From contig WLWQ01000001.1 of the NCBI GenBank assembly GCA_012103535.1, positions 620,001 through 684,000 of the forward strand: a stretch of 64,000 nucleotides of DNA, read 5' to 3'. The DNA is from Pseudomonadales bacterium (GTDB taxonomy: Bacteria > Pseudomonadota > Gammaproteobacteria > Pseudomonadales > Pseudohongiellaceae). How positions within the stretch are numbered: the stretch's first letter is position 1; each line of letters begins with the position of its first letter. Below the pieces are notes generated by a model. It was given only the letters and a program-made list of their open reading frames with translations. It searched no databases and had not been told where the DNA came from. The position numbers and the translations under genes were made by a program. Shown here piece after piece: positions 10,395 through 20,437 of this stretch.

Positions 10395-10922
10395 TTACTC
10401 TTCAGAAGATCGCTGTTCATTCTCATTCAATTTCGCAGTAACTCGAGCAGTGATATCTAATACCGGCGCGAAGTAAGGCGCAGAATCGACATTCAGTATC
10501 AAATCAAAGCCACCCTCAGCAACAACATCAGTAACAGCCGCGGCCAATTCTTCTTGCATACTTGCCAAGAACTCTTGATTCTTTTCTTGCAAAGCTTGCT
10601 GAACTCGTTCTTGAATTAGCTGTAGCTGTACTTGCAAATCTTGAGCGTCGGAATTCATCCGACGTATTTCGTCTTCAGTCATTACAGCTTCATTTTGCTG
10701 ATACTCTTCCTGCAATGCCTGTAATTGTTCTGTGAGTTCATTTGCTCGCTGTTCATCTTGAGAAAATTCTTGCTCAAGCTCTTCTTGAACTACTCTCGCA
10801 GCATCTGAATTAAATAGCGCCTGTAGCGCATTAAGCACACCGATTTTTGTGTCCTGAGCAAATGCGCCTTGAGCAAAAAGCATAAGACTCAATGCAACTA
10901 TTAAACTCTTTACAGTTTTCAC
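10395..10922 (-). CDS. skp: periplasmic chaperone Skp/OmpH
   Basis: Skp holds unfolded outer-membrane proteins in the periplasm and hands them to BamA, encoded just upstream. The start chosen is GTG at 10922, preceded by a good Shine-Dalgarno (GGAG seven bases away). This gives MKTVKSLIVALSLMLFAQGAFA, a clean signal peptide with cleavage after AFA. A TTG six codons upstream is open but has no such site. The mature protein of about 150 residues is dominated by Glu/Gln-rich coiled coil (residues about 40-130), forming the Skp tentacles, then a short beta region (FDLILNVDSAPYF). Total length 175. Confidence 0.93.
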   Translation of the reverse strand: MKTVKSLIVALSLMLFAQGAFAQDTKIGVLNALQALFNSDAARVVQEELEQEFSQDEQRANELTEQLQALQEEYQQNEAVMTEDEIRRMNSDAQDLQVQLQLIQERVQQALQEKNQEFLASMQEELAAAVTDVVAEGGFDLILNVDSAPYFAPVLDITARVTAKLNENEQRSSEE

Positions 10923-11020
10923 GATTCTTCTCCAATTCAATCTTGTAAAGCTGAACTCTTAATCAGCCTGTTTGCTATAAACTTTAATTTCTTTATCCAG
11001 ATTTCCAAGCTTTTAGTCTT

Positions 11021-13705
11021 TTAGAAACCGGTCCCTACAGTGAAATCAAATGTCTTTGTATCATCCCCTTCTTTATCTCCAAAGGGCACTGCCGCGTAAA
11101 ACGTCAAAGGACCAAACGGTGACAGATAAGTCACACTTACTCCTGCAGCATAACGCAATTCCCCAACATCAAAATTTGCGCAATTGTTTAGTAATGATTG
11201 GCGCTCAGTACATGAAGTTGAAAACACGTTTCCGGCGTCAATAAAAAAAGCTGATCTTACTTGATTTCTATCAGGGACAAACGGCAAAGGAAACAATAGC
11301 TCCAAAGACGCTGTGGTCAGTATATTACCACCAAAGCTGTCAAAATCCTCATCTAGAAAGAAATTTTGTACTGCCAGTTGGACCTGAGGATCGCCATCTG
11401 GACCCAGGATTAGATTGCCTAGCTCGTCACGGTATGCCTGAGTTTCGTAGCCGACTTCATTGCTAATTAGCGCAGTACCATCGGGATTTATAATGATATC
11501 GCCATTTTCGTCTTTCAACAGGGAAATACCAGATTCTGTGAGATATGCCGCGCCCGGCGTACTACGAGGACCCAAACTGTTTTCTTCATAACCTCGTAAT
11601 TGGCCACCACCCCGGATCAAGCCGCCCGCAAAGAAATTATTGAAAAAAGGCAACTCATCGGAATCGCCGTAACCAACGCCTATTCCCAAATTCGTTCTTA
11701 ATCCAATCACCCATTCTCGATTTTGACTGATGGGCCAGAAAATCTGATTGGAATAGTTCAAGCGGGCATATTGCAGATCACTTCCCGGAAGAGTGACTTC
11801 GAGATTGACCTGATGCAATGCTCCGTCATTTGCCAACTGCCCACGATTAAGTGTATTTCTAAACCAATTCCCAGTAATTGTGAAGTTATCAAATTCATCC
11901 CCGAACTTATCGACAAAACCAGGATCAGGATTTAACCGTAATTGGTCATCAGAAAGGTCATTCACATCACCAAGGACGGAATCCATAACAGGACCATCGA
12001 ATGGATTAGCGTTTAGTGGCGTAATTACATAACTGTTTACATCTGGAAACAATTTGGGACTGGATTCGATTTCCTGAACCGAACCAAAACCGGAACTCAA
12101 TTCAGTATGAGTAAATCCCACATCAAATCCCAAGACCTGTATCTCACTAAGGGGATAACTAAAGCTTAAAGACCCACCGAATGAAGTCGTATTAAAACTG
12201 GAAACGTTAAATGGCGAATCGATTTCTTGCGCGAAAAGATTAAATCCACGACTTACACCATCAGCTGTAAAATAAGGATCGAGATACTGAAAGTTTAAGC
12301 CTTTAATAAATCGACTTCGGTTGACACCAATTCCAATTGTTCGACCGGTTCCTAAAAAGTTGGCTGCCTGTAAATTTGAACTTATAAAGAAATCGCCACC
12401 ACCACCGGTGCCCACCGAGAAACTTATCGCGCCAAAATTTTGCTCAAGCACATTGTAATTAACATCTATCTGATCTTCTGTGCCCGGTACTTCTTCTGTT
12501 TCAACTTCGACAGTTTCAAAATATCCCAGTCGTTCCAAACGAACTTTGGATTGCTCAATTGCAAGACTTGATGCAGGTGCACTTTCTAATTGACGCATCT
12601 CGCGACGCATAACATCATCGGCAGTAGAAACGTTACCTGCGAATCCAATTCGATTTACATAAGTGCGGTTACCAGGATCTATAAAAAATGTAACTTCGAC
12701 AGTATCGCCGTCTTCATCAACTTCTGGTACTCCAGTGGCTTCTGCAAAGGCATAGCCAAGATTTCCCAGGAACTGCACCATGATTTCCTCGGTGCCGGTT
12801 ACCAACGCTTGAGAATAGATCTGGCCGGGACGAATAAATATTGCAGCCCTTAAAAGGTTTTCTGCATCGACTAAATCACCAGCGAGATCGACTTCCGACA
12901 CGACATATTGCTTGCCTTCGGTAAGATTTACGGTGATGTAAACTTCTTCTCTATTTGGCGTAATAGAGATCGGGAAGGAATCGATATTGAATTCAACAAA
13001 CCCGTTATCAAGATAGAAAGATTCCAGTCTTTCTAAATCACCACCGAATTGCTCGCGAGAATAAAGGTCTTTTCTACTCAGAAACATGTACCAGGGCTTG
13101 GTACCTAACTCAAAAAGATCCAGCAATTCTTCTTCTTCAAACGTTTCATTACCAACAACATTAATGTGACGGATACGCGATTCTTCGCCTTCATTAATAT
13201 CCAAACTAATCGCAACACGATTACGAGGAAGATCTTCTACGTCGATTTCAACCGAGGCGCCATAACGACCTCGAGATGAATAAACCTCCTGAATCCCTTG
13301 CTGTATCGCCTCCAATGCGGCTCGCGTAAAAATCTGGCCTTCTGCGATTTCGGCCTGCGCCATATTGTCGAGGATGTCTTCTGTTTCCAGAACACTGTTT
13401 CCTTCAATAGATATTTCCGCTACCGATGGTCGTTCGAGAACAGTAATTACTAAGACATTGCCTTCACGGGAAATTTCGATCTCATCGAAATACTCAGATT
13501 GGACTAGCGCGCGAATTGTCTGAGCGCTATTCGCAGCATTGCTTTCATCACCGATACCTAACGGCAGCAGATTATAAATAATGCCAGGGGAAATTCGCTG
13601 ATAACCATCAACGATGATATCGGCGATTATAAAGTTTTGATTTTGTGCATGGACGGCGTTGGAACTACCCAAAACCACCAGCAAACAAAAAACCCATTTT
13701 TTCAT
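11021..13705 (-). CDS. bamA: outer membrane protein assembly factor BamA
   Basis: BamA is the central Omp85 barrel that inserts beta-barrel proteins in the outer membrane. A signal peptide ends at VHA-QN (residue 20). Five POTRA domains follow (about 24-92, 93-173, 176-265, 268-346, 349-423), then the 16-strand barrel (425-894) ending in the beta-signal FTVGTGF. The loop-6 motif appears as LRGYEENSLGPR (703-714). At 894 residues it is clearly longer than the usual 790-810. The extra sequence falls in two predicted surface loops, about 540-605 and 714-791, both rich in Asp, Asn and Gly. It lies between rseP and skp in the standard order. Confidence 0.97.
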   Translation of the reverse strand: MKKWVFCLLVVLGSSNAVHAQNQNFIIADIIVDGYQRISPGIIYNLLPLGIGDESNAANSAQTIRALVQSEYFDEIEISREGNVLVITVLERPSVAEISIEGNSVLETEDILDNMAQAEIAEGQIFTRAALEAIQQGIQEVYSSRGRYGASVEIDVEDLPRNRVAISLDINEGEESRIRHINVVGNETFEEEELLDLFELGTKPWYMFLSRKDLYSREQFGGDLERLESFYLDNGFVEFNIDSFPISITPNREEVYITVNLTEGKQYVVSEVDLAGDLVDAENLLRAAIFIRPGQIYSQALVTGTEEIMVQFLGNLGYAFAEATGVPEVDEDGDTVEVTFFIDPGNRTYVNRIGFAGNVSTADDVMRREMRQLESAPASSLAIEQSKVRLERLGYFETVEVETEEVPGTEDQIDVNYNVLEQNFGAISFSVGTGGGGDFFISSNLQAANFLGTGRTIGIGVNRSRFIKGLNFQYLDPYFTADGVSRGFNLFAQEIDSPFNVSSFNTTSFGGSLSFSYPLSEIQVLGFDVGFTHTELSSGFGSVQEIESSPKLFPDVNSYVITPLNANPFDGPVMDSVLGDVNDLSDDQLRLNPDPGFVDKFGDEFDNFTITGNWFRNTLNRGQLANDGALHQVNLEVTLPGSDLQYARLNYSNQIFWPISQNREWVIGLRTNLGIGVGYGDSDELPFFNNFFAGGLIRGGGQLRGYEENSLGPRSTPGAAYLTESGISLLKDENGDIIINPDGTALISNEVGYETQAYRDELGNLILGPDGDPQVQLAVQNFFLDEDFDSFGGNILTTASLELLFPLPFVPDRNQVRSAFFIDAGNVFSTSCTERQSLLNNCANFDVGELRYAAGVSVTYLSPFGPLTFYAAVPFGDKEGDDTKTFDFTVGTGF

Positions 13706-13774
13706 TTGTAATGCTTACTCAAATCTATTGTTTTTACTTGGCGGCGGGTTATAGCAAACTTCGTTTCAGTATTC

Positions 13775-15166
13775 TTATAAAAGGCGACTAAAGTCGTTAT
13801 ATATAGCCAGTACCATGATACCGGAAATCATTAGCAGTCCTAATTGCAGACCCCAGGTCTGTATCCTTTCTGGAACTGGTCTACGAATTACCGCTTCAAT
13901 CATGTAGTACAGCAGATGTCCCCCGTCTAAAACCGGGATTGGTAATAAATTAAGTACTCCAAGTGAAATACTTAACAGTGCCAGGAATCCCAGATACACA
14001 TCTAAACCGTAAGTTGCTGTTTGCCCCGCTACTTGAGCTATCGTTATTGGCCCATTGATATTCTTTACAGAAATCAAACCAATAATCATTTTCTTGACTG
14101 AATCAAGAACAAAGACCGATTTATCCCAAGTCTCTTGCAGCGCCGGCTGAATTGCAGCGATAGGTCCATAACGAATCTCTCGTTGCATCTCCGGAGGCAA
14201 AATCTCAGACAAGCTGGTCTGTAGCACTTCAGCACCGATTCTTCCCGCTGCAGTACCATCTTCAAGCCTGATAAGATCTGGTCGAAGTTCGAGCGTAGTC
14301 TCGCTCTCACCACGTTGGACCACGACATCCAATTCGAGTTCCGGATTTGCCCGAATCACTTCAACCCAATGGGTCCAGCCTCTAATGCGCTCACCATTGG
14401 CTCTTAAAATTTCATCCCCTGGAAGCAGACCACCACGCTCGGCAGGACCACCAGGTATTACACCGGCGATGCGTGCCGGAATTTCATACTGAACAATGCC
14501 CAAGTTTGCGGCTGGGTTTGGTTCGGTATCCCCACCCATCCAGGCATTAATTGGAATTGCAACGTCTCTGCTCGTGCTGGAATCGACAGGATCAATAGTC
14601 AGCACTAAGTTTCCGGTTTCACCCATACGCCCTAGCATCTGCAGAGTAACTTGTTGCCAGATAATTGTTTCTTCGCCGTCTACTGCGAGAATTTCATCTC
14701 CTTCTTGTAAACCTGCAAACGCTGCGGGGGATTCGTTCAACACGCCCTTAACAACTGGCGCGATACCGTTAACACCATAGGAAATGTTAATGACCCAAAA
14801 AACGAAAATCGCCAACAAGAAGTTGGCAATTGGTCCGGCGGCGACGATGGCAAATCTCTGCCAGAGCGGTTTATAGGCAAATGAAACACTGCGTTGGCTA
14901 ACTGGTGTGCCTGCTTTGTCAGTGACAGTAGTATCTTCCTGCCCCAACATCTTTACATAGCCACCCAAGGGAATTGGAGCGATGACGTATTCAACACCAT
15001 CCTTACCAATCCAGGTCTTGGCCGCTTTACCAAAGCCGATAGAAAATCGCAGTACCTTAACGCCGCAGCGACGAGCTACCCAAAAATGACCAAATTCGTG
15101 AATCGTCACAAGAATTCCTAATGTGACTAACAGGGCAATGGCGCTGATAATAAATTGCAAAATCAT
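13775..15166 (-). CDS. rseP: site-2 intramembrane zinc protease RseP
   Basis: RseP performs the second cut of the anti-sigma factor RseA, releasing sigma-E during envelope stress, and clears signal-peptide remnants. The zinc-binding HEFGH motif is at residues 23-27 in the first membrane segment. Two PDZ domains lie in the middle (about 120-300), and the C-terminal LLPIPVLDGGHLLYY segment carries the third zinc ligand (Asp). It has 463 residues with about four membrane segments (E. coli 450). Its likely substrate RseA is encoded in this window at 43.6-44.1 kb. It precedes bamA on the minus strand and is separated from dxr by a hairpin terminator. Confidence 0.97.
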   Translation of the reverse strand: MILQFIISAIALLVTLGILVTIHEFGHFWVARRCGVKVLRFSIGFGKAAKTWIGKDGVEYVIAPIPLGGYVKMLGQEDTTVTDKAGTPVSQRSVSFAYKPLWQRFAIVAAGPIANFLLAIFVFWVINISYGVNGIAPVVKGVLNESPAAFAGLQEGDEILAVDGEETIIWQQVTLQMLGRMGETGNLVLTIDPVDSSTSRDVAIPINAWMGGDTEPNPAANLGIVQYEIPARIAGVIPGGPAERGGLLPGDEILRANGERIRGWTHWVEVIRANPELELDVVVQRGESETTLELRPDLIRLEDGTAAGRIGAEVLQTSLSEILPPEMQREIRYGPIAAIQPALQETWDKSVFVLDSVKKMIIGLISVKNINGPITIAQVAGQTATYGLDVYLGFLALLSISLGVLNLLPIPVLDGGHLLYYMIEAVIRRPVPERIQTWGLQLGLLMISGIMVLAIYNDFSRLL

Positions 15167-15179
15167 GGCTAGGACTGCA

Positions 15180-15202
15180 AAAAGGCCGATTGCCGGCCTT
15201 TT
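15180..15202 (-). terminator. hairpin terminator between dxr and rseP
   Basis: A 9-bp perfect stem (AAAAGGCCG / CGGCCTTTT) with a five-base loop is followed on the minus strand by a T-run. It sits in the 42-base gap after the dxr stop and 14 bases before the rseP start codon, so it may separate or attenuate transcription between the two genes. The stem also ends in T's on the plus strand, but no plus-strand gene precedes it. Confidence 0.75.
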
Positions 15203-15208
15203 AGATTG

Positions 15209-16396
15209 TTAAAATTCCTTTAAAATCAATTCTTTAGATAAGTTTCTAGCACGCTTATCGGTGTCTTGAATAATAGCGAGACTTGCCGCTGCTTCACAAG
15301 GTATTTTCGACATAACTTCCTCAATTATTAGGGAAATTTCCGAAAACCTGAGCTTTTCTTCAAGAAAAGCCGCTACTGCAATTTCATTCGCTGCATTAAG
15401 TATAGCGGATGCAGTACCACCTTGGTTGGCTGCTTCCATGCCAAGACGCAGACAAGGAAAACGCTCAAGATCTGGTTTGCGAAAATGCAGTTCCCCCACT
15501 TCGGCTAAATCCAACGGCTTGGTAGTTGTATCCATGCGCTGGGGATAGGCCATACCGTAGGCAATTGGGATGCGCATGTCCGGATTAGCCATTTGTGCCA
15601 AAACCGAACCATCTCGGTAATGCACAAATGAATGCACGATGCTCTGCGGATGTATAAGCACTTCGATTTGTTCGGGAGGCAATCGAAACAAATGGTGTGC
15701 TTCTATAAATTCCAAGCCTTTATTCATCATAGTGGCAGAATCAACAGATATTTTTCTGCCCATCTCCCATTTAGGATGCTTGCAGGCCTGAGCTGGAGTA
15801 ACACTGGTAAAATCGTTTAAGGGAAGATCGAGAAAGGGTCCCCCGGAAGCCGTTAGAACGATTTTTTTGACATGTTCAAACTGCTTCCCGTTAATGCCAT
15901 TGTTCGATGTCGGCAGACATTGAAAAATTGCATTGTGTTCACTATCGATGGGAATTACCTGAGCACCTGAGCTGGCCGCAGACTCCATGAATAAATCACC
16001 CGACATTACCAAGGCTTCTTTATTCGCTAATAAAAGTCGTTTACCGCTGTTTACTGCAGCCAAGGACGAAGCAAGTCCAGCAGCGCCAACAATTGCCGCC
16101 ATCACGATATCTACTTGATCTGCAGATGCGATCTCATCCAGTGCCTGAGAGCCTACTTCTAGTTTCGTATCGCATTTCGCTTGTGCTAGTTGTTCGGCAA
16201 AAGCGTCGGCAAGAGATTCATTAGCTAAAACAGCAACTGTGGGATTAAATTCCTCGCATTGCTTTAGCAATAACTCGGCATTGCTGTAAGCACTAATAGC
16301 ATGAAGACTATAATCGGAAGAATTGCGAATGACGTCTAGAGTACTTTCTCCGATTGACCCGGTTGAACCGAGCAGCGTGACTTGCTTTACCGACAT
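15209..16396 (-). CDS. dxr: 1-deoxy-D-xylulose 5-phosphate reductoisomerase
   Basis: Dxr (IspC) converts DXP to MEP with NADPH, the committed step of the non-mevalonate isoprenoid pathway. The NADPH loop LLGSTGSIGESTLDVI is at the N-terminus. ANKEALVMSG, PIDSEHNAIFQCL (metal ligand region), the flexible loop with HPKWEMGRKISVDSATMMNK, and IHPQSIVHSFV are all present. I start at ATG 16396, which has GAGG 11 bases upstream, giving 395 residues (E. coli 398). An in-frame TTG at 16417 overlapping cdsA is less likely. Its product ultimately feeds UppS, encoded two genes upstream. Confidence 0.96.
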   Translation of the reverse strand: MSVKQVTLLGSTGSIGESTLDVIRNSSDYSLHAISAYSNAELLLKQCEEFNPTVAVLANESLADAFAEQLAQAKCDTKLEVGSQALDEIASADQVDIVMAAIVGAAGLASSLAAVNSGKRLLLANKEALVMSGDLFMESAASSGAQVIPIDSEHNAIFQCLPTSNNGINGKQFEHVKKIVLTASGGPFLDLPLNDFTSVTPAQACKHPKWEMGRKISVDSATMMNKGLEFIEAHHLFRLPPEQIEVLIHPQSIVHSFVHYRDGSVLAQMANPDMRIPIAYGMAYPQRMDTTTKPLDLAEVGELHFRKPDLERFPCLRLGMEAANQGGTASAILNAANEIAVAAFLEEKLRFSEISLIIEEVMSKIPCEAAASLAIIQDTDKRARNLSKELILKEF

Positions 16397-16409
16397 TGAG
16401 CTAATTACC

Positions 16410-17276
16410 TCACTCAATAATCAGAAAAGTAAGTACGAAAATTGGAGTGACCGCCAATAAGCCGTCGACACGATCAAGAATTCCACCGTGCCCAGGCAGA
16501 ATCACTCCACTGTCTTTAAGGCCGCGATTGCGTTTTAACATGCTCTCTAATAAGTCACCAATCACGTCTAACATAGCTACCGAAAGACTTAGCAGCAGGA
16601 GCACAACGAACTGATACAGTGTGAGTTCGAATAAATAGTTGTGTATGAACCAGACCAGTATCGCTCCAACAACAAAGCAGGCCCCTAATCCGCCCCAAAC
16701 TCCTTCCCAGGTTTTATTTGGACTGAGTTTTGGAGCTAATTTCTTTTTCCCAATACCTTTGCCGACAAAATAGGCGCCAATGTCTGCGGCAGCTACCAGC
16801 ACAAACAATCCCAGCACCAGAAAGCCCTGCGGTTCGATATATTTTAATTGTATGACACCAGTCCAAGTGGGAATTAATGTCAGCAATCCCATCAGAGCTA
16901 TTTTGGACTTGTCATTCCAATGACTAGCATTCTCAGGATAACCTTTCAGCATCAGCAACGCCAAAGCCCAGAACAACACTCCTAAGCCCAAAATAATGGC
17001 AACTCGATTGCTGTTCATAGCATCAGAATCCGGAGTAATTCCAAGGAAAAAATAGAGCGCAAGAATCATAGAAGCCAAAGTAGCCAGGTAAGACATTTTT
17101 GATACTTGCTGACTTAGTCCAATAAAGCCACACCACTCCCAACTAGCGAGCAGCACAGCTGCAGTTATGAATATTGAGTAAGAAAATGAATCAAGCAGAA
17201 CGGTAACAGCAATAAACAAAAGCGCAATGATGATAGCTGTAATAATGCGTTGCTTTAGCACCTTAGTTTTCTGCAT
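16410..17276 (-). CDS. cdsA: phosphatidate cytidylyltransferase (CDP-diglyceride synthase)
   Basis: CdsA makes CDP-diacylglycerol from CTP and phosphatidic acid, the branch point of phospholipid synthesis. It is a polytopic membrane protein of 288 residues with about eight hydrophobic segments. The signature near the C-terminus is intact: LKRNRGLKDSGVILPGHGG followed by LDRVDG. A conserved KKLAPKLSPNKTWEG segment lies in the middle. The start overlaps the uppS stop by 14 bases, so translation is probably coupled. Confidence 0.96.
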   Translation of the reverse strand: MQKTKVLKQRIITAIIIALLFIAVTVLLDSFSYSIFITAAVLLASWEWCGFIGLSQQVSKMSYLATLASMILALYFFLGITPDSDAMNSNRVAIILGLGVLFWALALLMLKGYPENASHWNDKSKIALMGLLTLIPTWTGVIQLKYIEPQGFLVLGLFVLVAAADIGAYFVGKGIGKKKLAPKLSPNKTWEGVWGGLGACFVVGAILVWFIHNYLFELTLYQFVVLLLLSLSVAMLDVIGDLLESMLKRNRGLKDSGVILPGHGGILDRVDGLLAVTPIFVLTFLIIE

Positions 17277-18006
17277 CCTTTACGTTGTCATGCAGCCCAT
17301 AGCGCCGCTGTCTCGATGTAAAGTCATCCAGAGCCAACTGTAACTGTGCTTCATCAAAATCTGGCCAGTAACAATCAGTAAAATACAATTCAGTGTAGGC
17401 GAACTGCCACAACAAGAAATTACTGATACGACTTTCTCCACCGGTTCGAATACACAGATCTGGATCAGGATATTCATTCAAGCTGGTAAAGCTCTGCACT
17501 AAGTCGATAGTGACCTCATTAGGATCGATTTCGCCAGCTTTAACTTTTTCCGCGATAGTTTTACTGGCATTCGCTATATCCCATCTTCCACCGTAATCGG
17601 CTGCGACAATTACTGTGGTCCCAGTATTTTTTTCAGTCAGGGCTTCGACTTCAGCCATGTTGGTTAATAATTTGGACGAGAATTCTGAGCGATTTCCGAT
17701 AAACCTTAAGCGCACATTATTTTTATGCAACTGCTTGATTTCTTTACGCTTTAACACAGTTAAAAATAGCGCCATCAGGCCCTGAACTTCTTTAGTTGGG
17801 CGCAGCCAATTTTCACTGCTGAAAGCGAAAAGCGTGAGGTAGTTTATGCCACGACGGACACAGGAATTGACGATCTCTCGAGCAGCTTCCGCACCATGAC
17901 GATGTCCTGACTTCGGCTGCAAACCTTTTGCTCGAGCCCAGCGATTATTTCCATCCATGATGATGGCAATGTGTTCAGGTAATTTGTCTGTTGGGTCAGG
18001 TGTCAT
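17263..18006 (-). CDS. uppS: undecaprenyl pyrophosphate synthase (cis-prenyltransferase)
   Basis: UppS extends farnesyl diphosphate with eight isoprene units to make the C55 lipid carrier for peptidoglycan and O-antigen. The substrate-binding IIMDGNNRWARAKG near residue 15-28 contains the catalytic Asp. SGHRHGAEA, FAFSSENWLRP and the C-terminal PDPDLCIRTGGESRISNFLLWQ and ELYFTD motifs are complete. It has 247 residues (E. coli 253). It begins 69 bases downstream of frr. The carrier is recycled by UppP, encoded here at 28.7-29.5 kb. Confidence 0.97.
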   Translation of the reverse strand: MTPDPTDKLPEHIAIIMDGNNRWARAKGLQPKSGHRHGAEAAREIVNSCVRRGINYLTLFAFSSENWLRPTKEVQGLMALFLTVLKRKEIKQLHKNNVRLRFIGNRSEFSSKLLTNMAEVEALTEKNTGTTVIVAADYGGRWDIANASKTIAEKVKAGEIDPNEVTIDLVQSFTSLNEYPDPDLCIRTGGESRISNFLLWQFAYTELYFTDCYWPDFDEAQLQLALDDFTSRQRRYGLHDNVKDAEN

Positions 18007-18075
18007 ATTTAATTGGCTTTTGCTGCGTCGACTACCTGAAAAGTGCGGAACTAGTAATAAATAGGCTTGTGCAAA

Positions 18076-18633
18076 TTAGAACGACAGCAAATCAGTTTCT
18101 TTGACCTGAAAAGCAGATTCAATGGCAGCAATGTACTTATCAGTAAGTTTTTGTACTTGCTCTTCTGCTCTTCGCCGTTCGTCTTCGCTAATTTCTTTTT
18201 CTTTTTCCAATTCTTTGAAATCAGAATTCGCATCACGACGAATGTTTCGGATAGCTACCCGCGCATTTTCTGCTTCGTTCTTTGCCTGCTTCGTGTATTC
18301 GCGGCGGGTTTCTTCTGTAAGTGGAGGCATTGGTACACGGATCGTGTCACCGTTATTGGAAGGATTTAAGCCAAGGTCAGATTTCAAGATCGACTTTTCG
18401 ATCTCGCTGATTTGATTTTTCTCCCAGGGAGAAATTATCAAAGAGCGACCTTCTTCGACGTTTACATTGGCTAACTGATTCAGCGGTGTATCTGCACCAT
18501 AATAAGAAACCATTATGCTATCGAGTATGCTTGGATGTGCTCGGCCTGTTCGAATTTTCTTGAAGGCCTCTTCGAGTGAAGCAACACTCTTCTGCATTCG
18601 CTCTTCGGCGTCTTCTATAATTTCGTCGATCAT
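18076..18633 (-). CDS. frr: ribosome recycling factor
   Basis: RRF works with EF-G to split post-termination ribosomes. The 185-residue length is exactly typical. The three-helix bundle is evident from the long charged helices; the conserved KIRTGRAHPSILD and IRVPMPPLTEETRRE segments are present. It lies 36 bases downstream of pyrH in the rpsB-tsf-pyrH-frr order conserved in gammaproteobacteria. Confidence 0.97.
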   Translation of the reverse strand: MIDEIIEDAEERMQKSVASLEEAFKKIRTGRAHPSILDSIMVSYYGADTPLNQLANVNVEEGRSLIISPWEKNQISEIEKSILKSDLGLNPSNNGDTIRVPMPPLTEETRREYTKQAKNEAENARVAIRNIRRDANSDFKELEKEKEISEDERRRAEEQVQKLTDKYIAAIESAFQVKETDLLSF

Positions 18634-18669
18634 GGTCTTTTCCTTCTGCTAAGCCCTATGTAAACGCAG

Positions 18670-19389
18670 TTATTCAATCAGGGTGCCATCAGGTTTACCC
18701 ATTACATTGTCCAGCAATGCTCCTGGACGAGTCATATTGAACACTTTGATGGGGACTTGGTGGTCTCGACTCAGACAAATAGCCGTAAGATCCATCACTC
18801 CCAGTTTCTTCTCTAACACTTCGTCATAGGTGAGCTTATCAAACTTTTTAGCATCAGCATTAGTTTCTGGATCCGCCGAATACACGCCGTCTACTTTTGT
18901 AGCCTTAAGAATAAGATCGGCGTCTATCTCAATGCCGCGTAAACAAGCCGCAGAATCAGTTGTGAAAAAAGGATTTCCAGTTCCCGCCGAGAAGATAACC
19001 ACATCTGCAGCATTCAAATAGCGAAGTGCGTTTCTGCGATCGTAATGCTCTACCACTCCGCTCATGGGTATGGCTGACATTACGCGGGTTGGAATATTTG
19101 CTCGTTCCAGGGCATCGCGCATCGCCAAGGCATTCATAACCGTTGCCAACATGCCCATATGATCGCCAGTTACCCGTTCCATACCAGCGGCATGCAAGCG
19201 CGCGCCACGAAACAGGTTACCACCACCAATTACCATGCCGACCTGAACACCAAGACCTACCAACTGACCCACTTCCACCGCCATACGATCAAGCACTTTC
19301 GGATCTATGCCGAATTCAGCATCTCCTGTTAGCGCTTCCCCGCTGAGCTTAAGCAGTATGCGATTGTATTTGCGATCTGTCTTAGGCAT
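18670..19389 (-). CDS. pyrH: uridylate kinase
   Basis: PyrH phosphorylates UMP to UDP and is regulated by GTP and UTP in proteobacteria. It is an amino-acid-kinase fold protein of 239 residues. The N-terminal [12 protein letters not shown], the [10 protein letters not shown] loop, [13 protein letters not shown] and the C-terminal segment are all standard. It sits 25 bases downstream of tsf and 36 upstream of frr. ATG at 19389. Confidence 0.97.
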   Translation of the reverse strand: MPKTDRKYNRILLKLSGEALTGDAEFGIDPKVLDRMAVEVGQLVGLGVQVGMVIGGGNLFRGARLHAAGMERVTGDHMGMLATVMNALAMRDALERANIPTRVMSAIPMSGVVEHYDRRNALRYLNAADVVIFSAGTGNPFFTTDSAACLRGIEIDADLILKATKVDGVYSADPETNADAKKFDKLTYDEVLEKKLGVMDLTAICLSRDHQVPIKVFNMTRPGALLDNVMGKPDGTLIE

Positions 19390-19414
19390 TTTTTGTTTAA
19401 TAGTTTTCCTGGTC

Positions 19415-20290
19415 TTATCCGTTTAGTTGAGCGGCGACTTCGGCAGCAAAATCATCGTCTTCTTTTTCGATTCCATCACCGACCTCGTATCGTACAAACT
19501 GCACGATTTCCGCACCTGCTTCTTTCAACAGATCCACAACCTTTGTGTCTGGATCTTTTACGAAGGGTTGTTCCAACAGGCTAACTTCGGCGACAAACTT
19601 GCGCAGCCGTCCACTAATCATTTTTTCCACGATTTCTTCAGGTTTACCACTTTCTCTTGCATGAGCCGAATAAATTTCTGATTCCTTGGCAAGAACATCT
19701 TCAGGCACGTCTTCAGGCCGAACGACCATTGGATTAACTGCAGCGACATGCATGGCAATATCCCGAGCGAGCGTTTCGTCTCCTCCTTGCAATGAAATCA
19801 AGACCGCAATCTTATTGTTACTGTGCACATAGCTTTCGACTATGCCCTGATTTGCGTCATCGAATTGCAGGCGCGCTACGCGGCGAACATTGATGTTCTC
19901 ACCGATCTTCTGTACGAGTGCTTGACGCGTATCTTCTAATCCAGCGTCTAATAATGCGGGGACGTCGGCATCACTATTGGAAAATGCCAATTCCAAACCT
20001 TGCTGAGCAAATGCCAGAAAGTTTTCGTCTCGTGCAACGAAATCAGTTTCACTATTAACTTCAATGACTACGCCGTAGTTGCCATCTTCTGCAATTTTTG
20101 TCATCACCACGCCTTCTGCGGCAACGCGACTGGCTTTCTTTGCTGCTTTTAAACCACTGGCCTTGCGCAGATCTTCGATGGCTTTTTCCATATCGCCAGC
20201 TGCTTCCGCTAACGCCTTCTTACAATCCATCATTCCTAAGCCAGTACGCTCACGCAATTCTTTAACCATACTCGCAGTAATAGTTGTCAT
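19415..20290 (-). CDS. tsf: translation elongation factor Ts
   Basis: EF-Ts is the nucleotide exchange factor for EF-Tu. The N-terminal UBA-like domain ([20 protein letters not shown]) is followed by the core with [10 protein letters not shown], the dimer/coiled-coil region ([19 protein letters not shown]) and the QPFVKDPD segment. It has 291 residues (E. coli 283). It is separated from rpsB by 147 bases that contain a strong hairpin followed by T's, so expression relative to S2 is probably set by read-through. Confidence 0.97.
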   Translation of the reverse strand: MTTITASMVKELRERTGLGMMDCKKALAEAAGDMEKAIEDLRKASGLKAAKKASRVAAEGVVMTKIAEDGNYGVVIEVNSETDFVARDENFLAFAQQGLELAFSNSDADVPALLDAGLEDTRQALVQKIGENINVRRVARLQFDDANQGIVESYVHSNNKIAVLISLQGGDETLARDIAMHVAAVNPMVVRPEDVPEDVLAKESEIYSAHARESGKPEEIVEKMISGRLRKFVAEVSLLEQPFVKDPDTKVVDLLKEAGAEIVQFVRYEVGDGIEKEDDDFAAEVAAQLNG

Positions 20291-20352
20291 TGTTTTGCCT
20301 CGTTCCTTAATCTAACGAAGTAGAGCACTTCGCTACTGTATTCATTTGTAAA

Positions 20353-20373
20353 AAGGGGGCTACACGCCCCCTT
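20353..20373 (-). terminator. intrinsic terminator/attenuator between rpsB and tsf
   Basis: An 8-bp GC-rich perfect stem (AAGGGGGC / GCCCCCTT) with a five-base loop is followed on the minus strand by a run of T's. It lies inside the rpsB-tsf gap, 65 bases after the rpsB stop. A partial terminator at the same place is known in the E. coli rpsB-tsf operon, where it lowers tsf transcription, so the same role is inferred here. Confidence 0.8.
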
Positions 20374-20437
20374 ACTGTCTTCTCATCTAGTCTTTAACTA
20401 GATTTGATACCGCAGATGTGAGGAAACTTCCTGCAAA

